From positions 372,001-436,000 of the forward strand of contig NZ_JANLCJ010000003.1 of the NCBI RefSeq assembly GCF_024979295.1: a stretch of DNA of 64,000 bases, given 5' to 3'. Source of the stretch: Herbiconiux daphne (GTDB taxonomy: Bacteria > Actinomycetota > Actinomycetes > Actinomycetales > Microbacteriaceae). How positions within the stretch are numbered: position 1 is the first letter of the stretch; the number at the start of each line of letters is the position of its first letter. Below the pieces are notes generated by a model. The model made no database searches. It worked only from the letters and a program-made list of their open reading frames with translations, and was not told the origin of the DNA. Shown one piece after another: positions 8,862 to 16,842 of the stretch. The position numbers and the translations under genes were made by a program.

Positions 8862-9047
8862 TCAGGCGCGACGTGCTGCCGCGAGAAACCCGATGCCGAG
8901 AACGAAGCCGCCGAAGCCGAAGACCATGGCGATCAGCGCCGCGTCGAGCCCGCCGGCGAACACCAGCAAGCCCCCGAAGAACAGCACGATCGCCACGGCG
9001 AGGCAGGCGATCCCCGTGCGCCGCAGGATGAGGGATGCGTCGTCCAC
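8862..9047 (-). CDS. Small membrane protein (about 61 aa)
   Basis: A short protein dominated by two hydrophobic helices (IACLAVAIVLFFGGLLVFAG and ALIAMVFGFGGFVLGIGF) with a basic end, AAARRA. I use the GTG at 9047; a TTG at 9083 would add twelve polar residues and neither start has a good ribosome site. It lies about 100 bases downstream of the M23-like lipoprotein gene on the same strand. The function is unknown. Confidence 0.5.
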   Translation of the reverse strand: MDDASLILRRTGIACLAVAIVLFFGGLLVFAGGLDAALIAMVFGFGGFVLGIGFLAAARRA

Positions 9048-9143
9048 GCATCGAGTGTGCGCAGCCGCCGGGCGCCGCGTCAATCGCCCGGCGGGCCTCG
9101 TCGCCCACTGTTCACCCAGACCCAGGATCGACGAGGGCGTGCC

Positions 9144-10409
9144 CTATTCTGGGAAGCCGATCGCCGACAGGATGAGCGGGAGTTCGCTCTCGCGCGCACC
9201 CTCATCGCGGATGAACTCGCTGCCGTCGTCGCTACCCGTGCCGATCATCTCGAACGAGCTGATCTCGAACGGCAGGTTCGTGGAGGTGAGCGGCGCCACA
9301 CCGTCCATGACGTGGAAATGCAGATGGGATTCCGTGGTGTTGCCGCTGTTGCCCGTTCGCGCGATCTCGTCACCGAGCTCCACCCGGTCTCCGACCTCGA
9401 CCGTTGTCGAGCCGGGCTTGAGGTGCGCGTAGAACGCGTAGACGCCCTCGGACAGTTTGAGCACGACGTGATTGCCGCCGTAGTCGTTCAACGGCAGATC
9501 CTCCTGAAGAACGTGGGGCTCGGCATCCGGAAGATCATCCACGACGGCCGCGACTTCGCCGTCACCGACGGCCAGGACCGGTTGATCGTAGGTGAAGTAG
9601 TCGGCGTTGTCGGTCGGGTCGCCCGAGAAAGTCGATTGCGCACCGTTCTCGACGAGCGGACGCGTGAGGTCGAATCGTGACCAGTCGATGGCGTACCGTT
9701 CGGAGGCGTTGATCCGCCCGCCGATCGGGATCATCGAACCGCGGTGCGGCGACAGGGTGCAGCAGGCGTTGACGGCAACCCAATCCGACCCCTCCAGCGG
9801 CGGACCGACGACCACCGGATGCCCCGAACCGACCGGCGTCACAGCTCGAGCGACGGCCTCCGTGGGAAAGAGGTGGGCGTAGTTCGCCTGACCTTCTCGC
9901 ACGTCTCCGAAGGTCGCGCTGATCGTCTGCTCGATCTGTTCGGGCACGTCTGCGAGCGACGCGAAGGTCGTGTCCATGAGAATCACGGCGGTCGTGCCGG
10001 CAGGAATCTGTGACACGGCCTCCGGCGGGAACGGGTAATCACCGATGGGAATCGTGCGGGCGACGACCTCGTCGCCCCGGAGCGATGCGATCTCGTCACC
10101 GCCGGCCGACGACACGACACTGTCGATCCGCGCCGGCCGCGGCGACGCGTTGAGCACCTCCAACTCGTAGACCACGTGGTAAAGGTCATCCGTGCCGCGA
10201 ACGGGAATCGGATCCCCCACGACCGTCGAGACGACGAGCGGTGAGAACTCGTCGACCGTGGCCCCGTCATTCGGTTCGACGGTCGAGGAGACGCTCGCGG
10301 ACGATGAAGGCGAGGACGCCGGCGTCGCACCGGTGCACGAGGCGACGAGACCGCCGACCACCAGCAGGGTGATCGCCGCGAGCACCCGACGAGGAGCAAT
10401 GGCCACCAT
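9144..10409 (-). CDS. M23-like peptidase-domain lipoprotein
   Basis: A 421-residue exported protein. The N-terminus has a lipoprotein signal peptide with lipobox LVASC (Cys25), followed by a Ser/Thr/Pro-rich linker. The C-terminal 170 residues look like an M23 (lysostaphin-type) beta-sheet domain: SERYAIDW, VLAVGDGEVAAVVDD, YAFYAHLKPG, GDRVELGDEIARTGNSG and the HxH zinc motif SHLHFHVMDG. The usual first His next to the YAID segment is absent; a His in CCTLSPHRGS upstream may substitute. It may cleave peptidoglycan or only bind it. A TACCCT box at 10451-10456 and a G-rich stretch before the ATG are plausible expression signals. Confidence 0.8.
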   Translation of the reverse strand: MVAIAPRRVLAAITLLVVGGLVASCTGATPASSPSSSASVSSTVEPNDGATVDEFSPLVVSTVVGDPIPVRGTDDLYHVVYELEVLNASPRPARIDSVVSSAGGDEIASLRGDEVVARTIPIGDYPFPPEAVSQIPAGTTAVILMDTTFASLADVPEQIEQTISATFGDVREGQANYAHLFPTEAVARAVTPVGSGHPVVVGPPLEGSDWVAVNACCTLSPHRGSMIPIGGRINASERYAIDWSRFDLTRPLVENGAQSTFSGDPTDNADYFTYDQPVLAVGDGEVAAVVDDLPDAEPHVLQEDLPLNDYGGNHVVLKLSEGVYAFYAHLKPGSTTVEVGDRVELGDEIARTGNSGNTTESHLHFHVMDGVAPLTSTNLPFEISSFEMIGTGSDDGSEFIRDEGARESELPLILSAIGFPE

Positions 10410-10490
10410 GCGACTCGACCCCCTCGTACCCAGGGAAACTCTTCGAATCGAGGGTACTCGAACGGTGGCTGTCGCCGAAGGCGTCAGGGG

Positions 10491-10529
10491 AAAAAAGAAG
10501 CGGGCCCCAGTCTTTCGACTGAGGCCCGC
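10491..10529 (-). terminator. Rho-independent terminator after the initiator tRNA
   Basis: 13-base arms at 10500-10512 and 10517-10529 pair with a single mismatch around a four-base loop. On the minus strand they are followed by TTCTTTTTT (10491-10499). It is placed 12 bases after the tRNA 3' end. Confidence 0.9.
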
Positions 10530-10540
10530 CTGCGTTTTCG

Positions 10541-10614
10541 TTGCGGGGACAGGATTTGAACCTGCGACCTCTGGGTTATGAGCCCAGCGAGCTACCGAAC
10601 TGCTCCACCCCGCG
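10541..10614 (-). tRNA. Initiator tRNA-fMet (CAT)
   Basis: A 74-base cloverleaf without encoded CCA. The acceptor stem begins with CGCGGGG and ends with CCCCGCA, leaving the C1:A72 mismatch that marks initiator tRNAs. The anticodon stem has the three consecutive G:C pairs (CTGGG/CCCAG) flanking CTCATAA, and the T loop GTTCAAATC is intact. A strong terminator follows directly, so it is a single-gene unit or the end of the hipBA transcript. Confidence 0.97.
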
Positions 10615-10626
10615 GCACAAGAATTT

Positions 10627-10632
10627 ACTCTA
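10627..10632 (-). promoter_or_regulatory. -10 box TAGAGT for the initiator tRNA
   Basis: TAGAGT lies 12 bases before the mature tRNA 5' end, so transcription would start about six bases upstream of the tRNA. It lies in the 41-base gap after the hipA stop. No clear -35. Confidence 0.45.
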
Positions 10633-10655
10633 GCACGAGTTTCGCGGGCTCGTGA

Positions 10656-11987
10656 TCACAGCGCCGGGAACGATTGCCGGATGCGATCGACGTCGTCGGC
10701 CGTGAGCCCCGCCTGCTCGGCGAACTCGGGCCACCTCGCGATCGCGTCAGCGACCTGCGTGATCACGTCGAACCGGTCGGCGATCTGGAACCGGTCGGCC
10801 ACGGCCAGCAGGTCGGCGCGCCCGATGTCGGCGAACGATCCGTTCACCGACATGAGGTGCTGGTAGGTCCACTGCCCCGACGGGTTGAACGCGTAGGTCA
10901 CGTCGTAGGCCGGGGCGAGGCGCCACACCCCACCGCTCTCGGGCGGGTCGAGCAGAAAAGCGAAGTTCTTCGTGTGGTCGTCGCAGTTGCGCGCGAGCAC
11001 GTTGAACACCATCCGCCGGAAGGCTTCGGTGCGCTGCGTTTCATCGAGCCCGAGGGCGTCGATCACCTGGAAGTACTGCGCGTAGTCGTGCGTGGCCCGC
11101 TGCTTGTAGTCGAGCTCGCCCATGGCGCAGAGGGTCTGCATGTGCACCTTGCCCTCGCTTCGACGGCCTCCGGATGCCGCGGCCGAGGTGCCTCCCGGCT
11201 CACGCCGCTCGAACCGCTTGGTCATGAAGTGGGCGCGACCGTTCTCCTCGAGCAGTCGCGAGGTCGACATCTCGATGCCCGCCGCCGTGGCCATCAGGTA
11301 GTAGGCGTATTCGATGCGCCCGTAGCCCGCGCTGCTGCCGAGCTCGGTGTCGCGCCCCACGCCGTCGAGCTTGATCATCCACTGCTCGAATCCGTCTTCG
11401 GCGGGCAACTGGCCCGACCGCACCTCGCCGCTGGCCGGGTTCCACGCGATGATCGCCTTGGCACGGGCGCCACCCGCCGACGTGCCGACCTGGATCAGGT
11501 TCGCCAGCGCCGCCGCCGCCTCCCGGTCGCCCTCGATGCGGCCCGACAGGGCGCTTCGGGCTCCGACGACGAGGTCGGAGAGCTCGAGCGCGGTGGGCTT
11601 GCGGCGCTGGGGCCCGCGGGTGGGCCTGAACTCCAGCGCCCCCATGCCCCGATGCCCGAGGTAGGCGAGCCGGTCGAGCGCGGTGATCGAACTGCGCTCG
11701 ACACCGTTCGACGCGAGGTAGGCCGTGACGAGGGCGTTGCCGAAGTCGTCGGGCAGCGCGTCGGCGATGAACGGCGGCAACCGGTGGAACGTCGGCTCGG
11801 GCAGGCCCGTGTAGACCCGCACGCGGCGCTCCAGCGGCGTGCTGAGCGGCGCCAGTTCGACTCCCCCGTCGACCCAGTCCGGGTCGTATTCGAACGCGAA
11901 GTAGCCCGTTCCGGAGTCGAGCGCGAGCGCGCCCACGAGCCGGTCCCAGGCGCGCACCTCGATCACCGACACGGCGGCGAAGGCCAT
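10656..11987 (-). CDS. hipA: HipA-type serine/threonine kinase toxin
   Basis: A 443-residue protein of the same length as E. coli HipA. The N-terminal subdomain covers roughly residues 1-110. The kinase core has the GTSAGGARAKA loop near residue 166, the catalytic CDDHTKNFAFL near 333 and the metal-binding LAPAYDVTYAF near 362, so it looks active. Known HipA toxins phosphorylate glutamyl-tRNA synthetase or other aminoacyl-tRNA synthetases and cause dormancy; the target here cannot be read from sequence. A 13-residue Ser/Gly/Arg-rich insert (AAASGGRRSEGK) interrupts the region after residue 265. Its start abuts the hipB stop. Confidence 0.93.
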   Translation of the reverse strand: MAFAAVSVIEVRAWDRLVGALALDSGTGYFAFEYDPDWVDGGVELAPLSTPLERRVRVYTGLPEPTFHRLPPFIADALPDDFGNALVTAYLASNGVERSSITALDRLAYLGHRGMGALEFRPTRGPQRRKPTALELSDLVVGARSALSGRIEGDREAAAALANLIQVGTSAGGARAKAIIAWNPASGEVRSGQLPAEDGFEQWMIKLDGVGRDTELGSSAGYGRIEYAYYLMATAAGIEMSTSRLLEENGRAHFMTKRFERREPGGTSAAASGGRRSEGKVHMQTLCAMGELDYKQRATHDYAQYFQVIDALGLDETQRTEAFRRMVFNVLARNCDDHTKNFAFLLDPPESGGVWRLAPAYDVTYAFNPSGQWTYQHLMSVNGSFADIGRADLLAVADRFQIADRFDVITQVADAIARWPEFAEQAGLTADDVDRIRQSFPAL

Positions 11988-12385
11988 CAGCGCGCCTCCC
12001 CGTCGCCGGTCGACGCCGCGCCCGAGATCGCGCCCGACCGGTCCGCTTCGGGCGCGCCCTCGACCGGCCGGGTCGCCCTTGACCGCGACGCCCGCTGTGG
12101 CGAGGCGTCGCGACGCTCCTGCGCCAGCATCCGCAGCGGGCTGACCGACACCGCGGGCTCGAGCGCGTCGAACCAGTCGCCCCGCCCCAGAGCTCGCACC
12201 ACGCGCACGAGAGTCGCCACGCTCGACCCCCGGCCGGCCTCGAGATTCTTGATCGTGCGCAGACTCACGCCCGCCTTCGACGCCACGGTCGACTGATCGA
12301 GATTGCGCGACAGGCGCAGCGAACGGATGCGGCCTCCCAGCCGTTGCTCGAATTCCTCGGTCGTCTCCGCGCTCACCACAGCCAT
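11987..12385 (-). CDS. hipB: HipB-type HTH antitoxin
   Basis: A 132-residue protein if started at the ATG at 12385; a GTG at 12403 would add six residues. Residues about 15-60 are an XRE HTH (IRSLRLSRNLDQSTVASKAG, then VSLRTIKNLEAG). The C-terminal tail is long, basic and disordered-looking. HipB neutralises HipA and represses the operon. It overlaps hipA by one base (stop/start TGATG). GATAAT lies six bases before the ATG and a GGGCA-N6-TGCCC inverted repeat lies 43-58 bases upstream, consistent with self-repression. Confidence 0.88.
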   Translation of the reverse strand: MAVVSAETTEEFEQRLGGRIRSLRLSRNLDQSTVASKAGVSLRTIKNLEAGRGSSVATLVRVVRALGRGDWFDALEPAVSVSPLRMLAQERRDASPQRASRSRATRPVEGAPEADRSGAISGAASTGDGEAR

Positions 12386-12391
12386 ACGGGC

Positions 12392-12397
12392 ATTATC
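12392..12397 (-). promoter_or_regulatory. Candidate -10 box GATAAT before hipB
   Basis: GATAAT is separated by six bases from the ATG at 12385, the leaderless spacing seen at other genes here. The first base departs from TANNNT, so this is tentative. Confidence 0.35.
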
Positions 12398-12427
12398 CTG
12401 CACTTTATCGCCGAAAGCCAGCTCTAG

Positions 12428-12443
12428 GGGCAGAATATTGCCC
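12428..12443. promoter_or_regulatory. GGGCA-N6-TGCCC inverted repeat, candidate HipB operator
   Basis: A perfect five-base inverted repeat with an AT-rich centre (GAATAT) in the gap between the UPF0182 gene and hipB, upstream of the proposed -10. Known HipB sites are short inverted repeats with an 8-base spacer, so both the position and the form fit, but the half-site differs. Confidence 0.4.
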
Positions 12444-12459
12444 GTTATGACGAGATGCC

Positions 12460-15372
12460 TTAATTCTCCGACGCGGCGATCGCTTGGGCAATGGCGTCTT
12501 TCAGGCGCTTGTCGGCTTCGCCGTAGGCCGTCCAGTCACCCGCGGCCATGGCGGCGTCACGGTCGGTGAGCGCCTGCTGCGCGGCGGCGAGAGCCGACAT
12601 CACCTCGGCGTCGCCGGTGGGGTTGGTCGACCCGGTGTCGGGCGTGTCTCCGGTGTCGGGCGGAGTCGTGGTCTGGCCACCGCCGTCGTCGGGCGTGACG
12701 TCGCCGTCGCCCGCGGGCGCACCCGAGTCACCGCCGAACAGCGAGTCGAGGGCCGCGTCGAGAGTGCTCTCGAACGCGATCTTGTTGCCGAACGACACCA
12801 GCACCTTCTGCAGCAGCGGGAAGCTGGTCTCACCACGCGACTGCACGTAGACCGGCTGCACGTAGAGCAACCCGCCACCGACCGGCAGGGTCAGCAGGTT
12901 TCCGCTGATCACCTGGCTCTCACCCTGACGCAGCAGGTTGAGCGCAGAGCTCACCCCCGGGTCTGACGAGAAGCTGTTCTGCACCTGGCCGGGGCCGGGC
13001 ACCGTGTCGTCTTTCGGCAGGGCGAGCAGGCGCAACTTGCCGTAATCGTCGGACTTCGTGCCCTCCGCGTCACCCGCATTCGAGTCGACGGCGAGGTAGC
13101 CCGTGAGCACGCTCCGCGTGGCCTCCCCCTGCTGCGAGAGCGGGATGAAGGTCGAGTAGAGCGAATACGACGGATCGGTCTGCGTCGGCATCTGCAGCGT
13201 CAGGTAGTAGGGCGGCTGCAGCGTCGGGCTCGTCGAGGGCGAGGTGGGGTCATTCGGCGTGGTCCAGGCGTCTTCCTGCGAGTAGAAGGAACCGGCATCC
13301 GTCACGTGGTACTGCCCGAGGATCGAGCGCTGCACCTTGAACAGGTCGGCCGGGTAGCGCACGTGGCTCATCAGGTCGCCCGACATGTCGCTGATCGGCT
13401 TGACGGTCGACGGGAAGATCTTCTGCCAGGTCTGCAGGATGGGGTCTTTGTCGTCCCAGGCGTAGAGCGTGACCTTGCCGTCGTAGGCGTCGACCGTGGC
13501 CTTGACCGAGTTGCGGATGTAGTTGATGTCGTCGACCGGGTAGGCCGGCGACGGGGTGTAGGTGTCGGCGATTGTCTCGCTGAGCGACTGCACCTTCGAG
13601 TAGGGGTAGTTGGTGGAGGTCGTGTAGCCGTCGACCACCCAGACCACGTGCCCGTCGACCACCGACGGGTAGGGGTCGGAGTCGATCGTGAGGTAGGGCG
13701 CCACCTTCGACACGCGCTGCGCGGGATCGCGGTCGTAGAGGATCTGCGAGTCGTCGTTCACCGCGTCGGAGAGGAAGATCTGCTCCGACTGGAACTTCAG
13801 CGCATAGACGAGCCGCTTGAAGATGTTGTCGAGCTTCGGCCCGCCGTCGCCCTCGAACGTGGTGTAGGTCTGCGAGGCGCCGTCTTCGCCCGACGGGTAG
13901 TCGAGCTCGATCTTCGACGTGCCCTCGGGGCCGCCGACGATCGAGTAGGGCGGGCTGTCTTCACCGAAGTAGATGCGCGGCTCGAAGTCGCCGAGCTGGC
14001 CGACCGACGGGATGCCCGACTCGATGAACACGGGCTGGCCGTCGGCGGAGCGCTGGTTGCCGTAGGCCGCCACGACGCCGTAGCCGTGGGTGTAGACGAC
14101 GGTCTGGTTGTACCAGGTGGCCGACGAGCCCAGCGCGTCGATGTTGATGTCGCGCACGGTGACCACGGCATCCTGAACCTGGCCGTCGATGCTGTAGCGG
14201 TCGACGTCGAGGTGGTCGGGGAACTGGTAGTACTGCCGGAACTGCTGCAGCTGCTGGAACGACTTCGTCACGAGCGCCGGGTCGAGGATGCGGATGTTCG
14301 TGGTGGTGGCGGCGTCGTTGCGCAGCGCGCCCTGCTCGGCGGTGGTGGTGGCGTCGTAGGGCGTCTCTTCGACGTCGGCGACGTCGTAGGCGTCTCGGGT
14401 CATGTCGATGTTGCGCTGGATGTACTCCTGCTCGAGCGTGCGCTCGCTCGGGTCGACCTGGAAGCGCTGAACCACCCACGGCGCGAGCGAACCCAGGATG
14501 AGCGCACTGACGATGAGCAGGGCGGTGCCGATGATGGGAAGGCGCCAGCGGCCGATGACGGCGGCGACGATGAACAGCACGGCCACGATCGCGGCGATGC
14601 CGGCGAGGATCTGGAGCCCGGGAATGGTGGCGTTGACGTCGGAGTAGGAGGCACCCGTGATGAGGCCCGAACTGTTGGCGAGCGTGGCGTACTGGTCGAG
14701 CCAGATGCTGACCGCCTGCAGCAGCAGGTAGAGGGCCGCGGTCACCGCCATCTGGATGCGCGCGATCTTCGAGATGCGCACCTCACGCTGGCTGAACCGG
14801 ATGGCGCCGTAGAGGTAGCTCGTGGCGATGCCCGCGAGGCCCGCAACGATGACGACCGCGGAGGCGAAACCGACGACGCCGCGCCAGAAGGGCAGGTCGT
14901 AGATGTAGAACGAGATGTCGAGGCCGAACTGCGGATCGGTCTGGCCGAACGCGGTGCGGTTCAGGTATTGCAGGGTGAGCTGCCAGCGCGAAGCCGTGGC
15001 CACGCCGGCGAAGAGGCCCAACACGGCGGGAACGCCGAAGGTGGCCAGGCGGCGCAGCGGCTCGATGACCTGCTGATAGCGGTCGAGCTGCGAGTTGAGC
15101 TTGGCGTAGACCGGCCGCCAGCGGAACGCGATCTCGATCGACGCCCAGACCGGCACCGCCATCGCGAGGAAGCCCACGAAGAACATCACCGCGCCGGCCA
15201 CCCACTGGGTGGTCAGCACACTCAAGAACCCGAGCTGGTCGTACCAGAGGATCTCGGTGTAGAGGGTGGAGAAGACGAAGAAGAGTATGGCGAGCACGAC
15301 GACGATCGCGATCGCGATCGCGAGAGTCACTCTCGAGCGTCGTGCGGGCTTCTCTGCTGTTTGGGAAGTCAC
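12460..15372 (-). CDS. UPF0182-family large membrane protein
   Basis: A 970-residue protein. About seven hydrophobic helices in the first 300 residues (from LAIAIAIVVVLAILFFVFS to LLIVSALILGSLAPWVV) are followed by a large extracytoplasmic domain with the family's conserved tracts (QQFRQYYQFPDHLDVDRY; FIESGIPSVG; RDPAQRVSKVAPYLTID) and an acidic Pro/Thr tail. The family is widespread in actinobacteria and cyanobacteria and its function is unknown. I choose GTG 15372 because AGAGG lies five bases upstream; a TTG at 15420 lacks one. It is divergent in neither direction: hipB follows on the same strand after 57 bases. Confidence 0.92.
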   Translation of the reverse strand: MTSQTAEKPARRSRVTLAIAIAIVVVLAILFFVFSTLYTEILWYDQLGFLSVLTTQWVAGAVMFFVGFLAMAVPVWASIEIAFRWRPVYAKLNSQLDRYQQVIEPLRRLATFGVPAVLGLFAGVATASRWQLTLQYLNRTAFGQTDPQFGLDISFYIYDLPFWRGVVGFASAVVIVAGLAGIATSYLYGAIRFSQREVRISKIARIQMAVTAALYLLLQAVSIWLDQYATLANSSGLITGASYSDVNATIPGLQILAGIAAIVAVLFIVAAVIGRWRLPIIGTALLIVSALILGSLAPWVVQRFQVDPSERTLEQEYIQRNIDMTRDAYDVADVEETPYDATTTAEQGALRNDAATTTNIRILDPALVTKSFQQLQQFRQYYQFPDHLDVDRYSIDGQVQDAVVTVRDINIDALGSSATWYNQTVVYTHGYGVVAAYGNQRSADGQPVFIESGIPSVGQLGDFEPRIYFGEDSPPYSIVGGPEGTSKIELDYPSGEDGASQTYTTFEGDGGPKLDNIFKRLVYALKFQSEQIFLSDAVNDDSQILYDRDPAQRVSKVAPYLTIDSDPYPSVVDGHVVWVVDGYTTSTNYPYSKVQSLSETIADTYTPSPAYPVDDINYIRNSVKATVDAYDGKVTLYAWDDKDPILQTWQKIFPSTVKPISDMSGDLMSHVRYPADLFKVQRSILGQYHVTDAGSFYSQEDAWTTPNDPTSPSTSPTLQPPYYLTLQMPTQTDPSYSLYSTFIPLSQQGEATRSVLTGYLAVDSNAGDAEGTKSDDYGKLRLLALPKDDTVPGPGQVQNSFSSDPGVSSALNLLRQGESQVISGNLLTLPVGGGLLYVQPVYVQSRGETSFPLLQKVLVSFGNKIAFESTLDAALDSLFGGDSGAPAGDGDVTPDDGGGQTTTPPDTGDTPDTGSTNPTGDAEVMSALAAAQQALTDRDAAMAAGDWTAYGEADKRLKDAIAQAIAASEN

Positions 15373-15481
15373 GTGTGCCTCTGTGCTTGCGGGGTGGTGC
15401 GGTGCGTCAATCCTAGACAACGCAAGCCTAGGTGCGGGTCGCTGGGAACACCCTGGCGGGTGCCCGTGCGCCCGCCGGGTG

Positions 15482-16597
15482 TCACGGGGTGGCGGGAACC
15501 GTCTCGCAGATGGGCAGCGCGGAGGTGTCGGAGCCCGCCGCGATGGCGTCGAGAGCGGCGATCGAGTCGGAGAGGGTCGAGACCGCGAACACGGTCAGAC
15601 CGTCGGGCACGTGACCGACCACCTCGTTGCAGTTCGATGCCGGCGCGAGGAACCAGGTGGCGCCGGCATCCTTCGCTCCGTAGAGCTTCTGCCGGATGCC
15701 GCCGATGGCGCCCACATCGCCCGCCGCGTCGATGGTGCCGGTGCCCGCGACGTTCTGGCCGCCGTTGAGCTCGCCCGGGGTGAGGGTGTCGATGATGCCG
15801 AGCGCGAACATCATGCCGGCGCTCGGGCCGCCGACGTCGTCGAGCTGGATGTCGATGTCGAACGGAAAGTCGTAGCTGTAGCCGACGGTGATGCCGATGG
15901 CCGGGGCATCCGTCTGCTCCGAGATGATCGGGGTGATCTGGAAGGTCTCCTCCGACCCGTCGGCGTGCCGCACGGCCACGGCCGCGGGGGCGTCGGTGCC
16001 GTTGGCGGCGAGCGCCGCCCGCAGTTCGTCGATGTCGGTCGCACTCGTGCCGTTGACCGACACGATCACGTCGCCCGACACGAGAACGTCGTTGGAGGGC
16101 CCTTCGGGGTCGACGGCTCCCACCGCGACGTTGGTCGTGTAGGCGATGTCGAGGTCGGTCAGGGCGGCCGCGATGGCCTCCTGCTGGCTGTTGACCATGA
16201 GCGCGGCGTTCTGCTCGTTGCGCTGGTCGGTGGTGATCTGGGGCGGGTAGATGCTGTCGATCGGCAACACGGCCCGGCTCGAGTCGAACCACGAGGCGGC
16301 GATCTCGGCCCAGGAGGGGCGCTGCTCGCGGGTGCCGCGCACCGAGACGGTCAGCAGGTCGAGCGAACCGTCGGTGGGGTAGGTCTCGGCGCCCGAGATC
16401 GAGATGAGCGGAACGTCTTTTCCGCCCTGCTCCTGGGTGCCGAGGGTGTTGTAGACCGGCCCGGGTTGCTCGATGACGTAGGGAGCGGGCAGAAAGCTCA
16501 TCACGAGGCCGAGCACGAGGGCGAGCACCAGCACGGTCCACCCGGTTCGCACTCGTCGCGACGCTCGAGGGCGCTCCTCGGGTTCGAACAGGCTCAC
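15482..16597 (-). CDS. PDZ domain, Lon-like membrane protease (YlbL type)
   Basis: A 371-residue protein with one N-terminal membrane helix (TGWTVLVLALVLGLVMSF), a PDZ domain (about residues 160-230; VLVSGDVIVSVNGTSATD) and a C-terminal Lon-type proteolytic domain. The Ser-Lys dyad is visible: Ser in GGPSAGMMFALG and Lys in GGIRQKLYGAKDAG. The active domain faces outside, and the likely role is cleavage of exported or membrane proteins. GTG 16597 is chosen because GGGAGAGGA precedes it at proper distance. It sits 109 bases before the UPF0182 gene on the same strand. TAAGCT at 16707-16712 may be the -10, leaving a leader of about 100 bases. Confidence 0.92.
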   Translation of the reverse strand: MSLFEPEERPRASRRVRTGWTVLVLALVLGLVMSFLPAPYVIEQPGPVYNTLGTQEQGGKDVPLISISGAETYPTDGSLDLLTVSVRGTREQRPSWAEIAASWFDSSRAVLPIDSIYPPQITTDQRNEQNAALMVNSQQEAIAAALTDLDIAYTTNVAVGAVDPEGPSNDVLVSGDVIVSVNGTSATDIDELRAALAANGTDAPAAVAVRHADGSEETFQITPIISEQTDAPAIGITVGYSYDFPFDIDIQLDDVGGPSAGMMFALGIIDTLTPGELNGGQNVAGTGTIDAAGDVGAIGGIRQKLYGAKDAGATWFLAPASNCNEVVGHVPDGLTVFAVSTLSDSIAALDAIAAGSDTSALPICETVPATP

Positions 16598-16706
16598 GGA
16601 ATCCTCTCCCGGTGGGGGTCTGGCGGCGGGGCGCGACGAGTAGCAGGCAACGGGCGCGCACGACCGGCATCCGGATGTTCGCCACGGGCGCACGGCTCGG
16701 CGCTCA

Positions 16707-16752
16707 AGCTTATGGGAAAACCCAGCCTGGGCGGCGGGCCACGAGTTAGCGT
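16707..16752. promoter_or_regulatory. Divergent promoter region (protease / zincin_2 genes)
   Basis: Within the 245-base gap, TAAGCT on the minus strand (16707-16712) and TAGCGT on the plus strand (16747-16752) are the best -10 boxes, 34 bases apart. They would give leaders of about 100 and 85 bases. No clear -35 boxes; the rest of the gap shows no structure. Confidence 0.35.
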
Positions 16753-16842
16753 AGAAACACAATCTGACAGCCCGCATGGAAGTTCCGGAGAGCAACGATC
16801 TCCGCCCAGCACCGTGGGTCGTCTGACGAGGAAGGACACATC

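Noticed and set aside
10541..10655. tRNA-fMet as an integration site for the hipBA block
   Set aside because: No integrase gene and no direct repeat of the tRNA 3' end is visible in the window.
15373..15420. TTG start for the UPF0182 protein
   Set aside because: The GTG at 15372 has AGAGG five bases upstream; the TTG has no ribosome site and the added residues lack family similarity.
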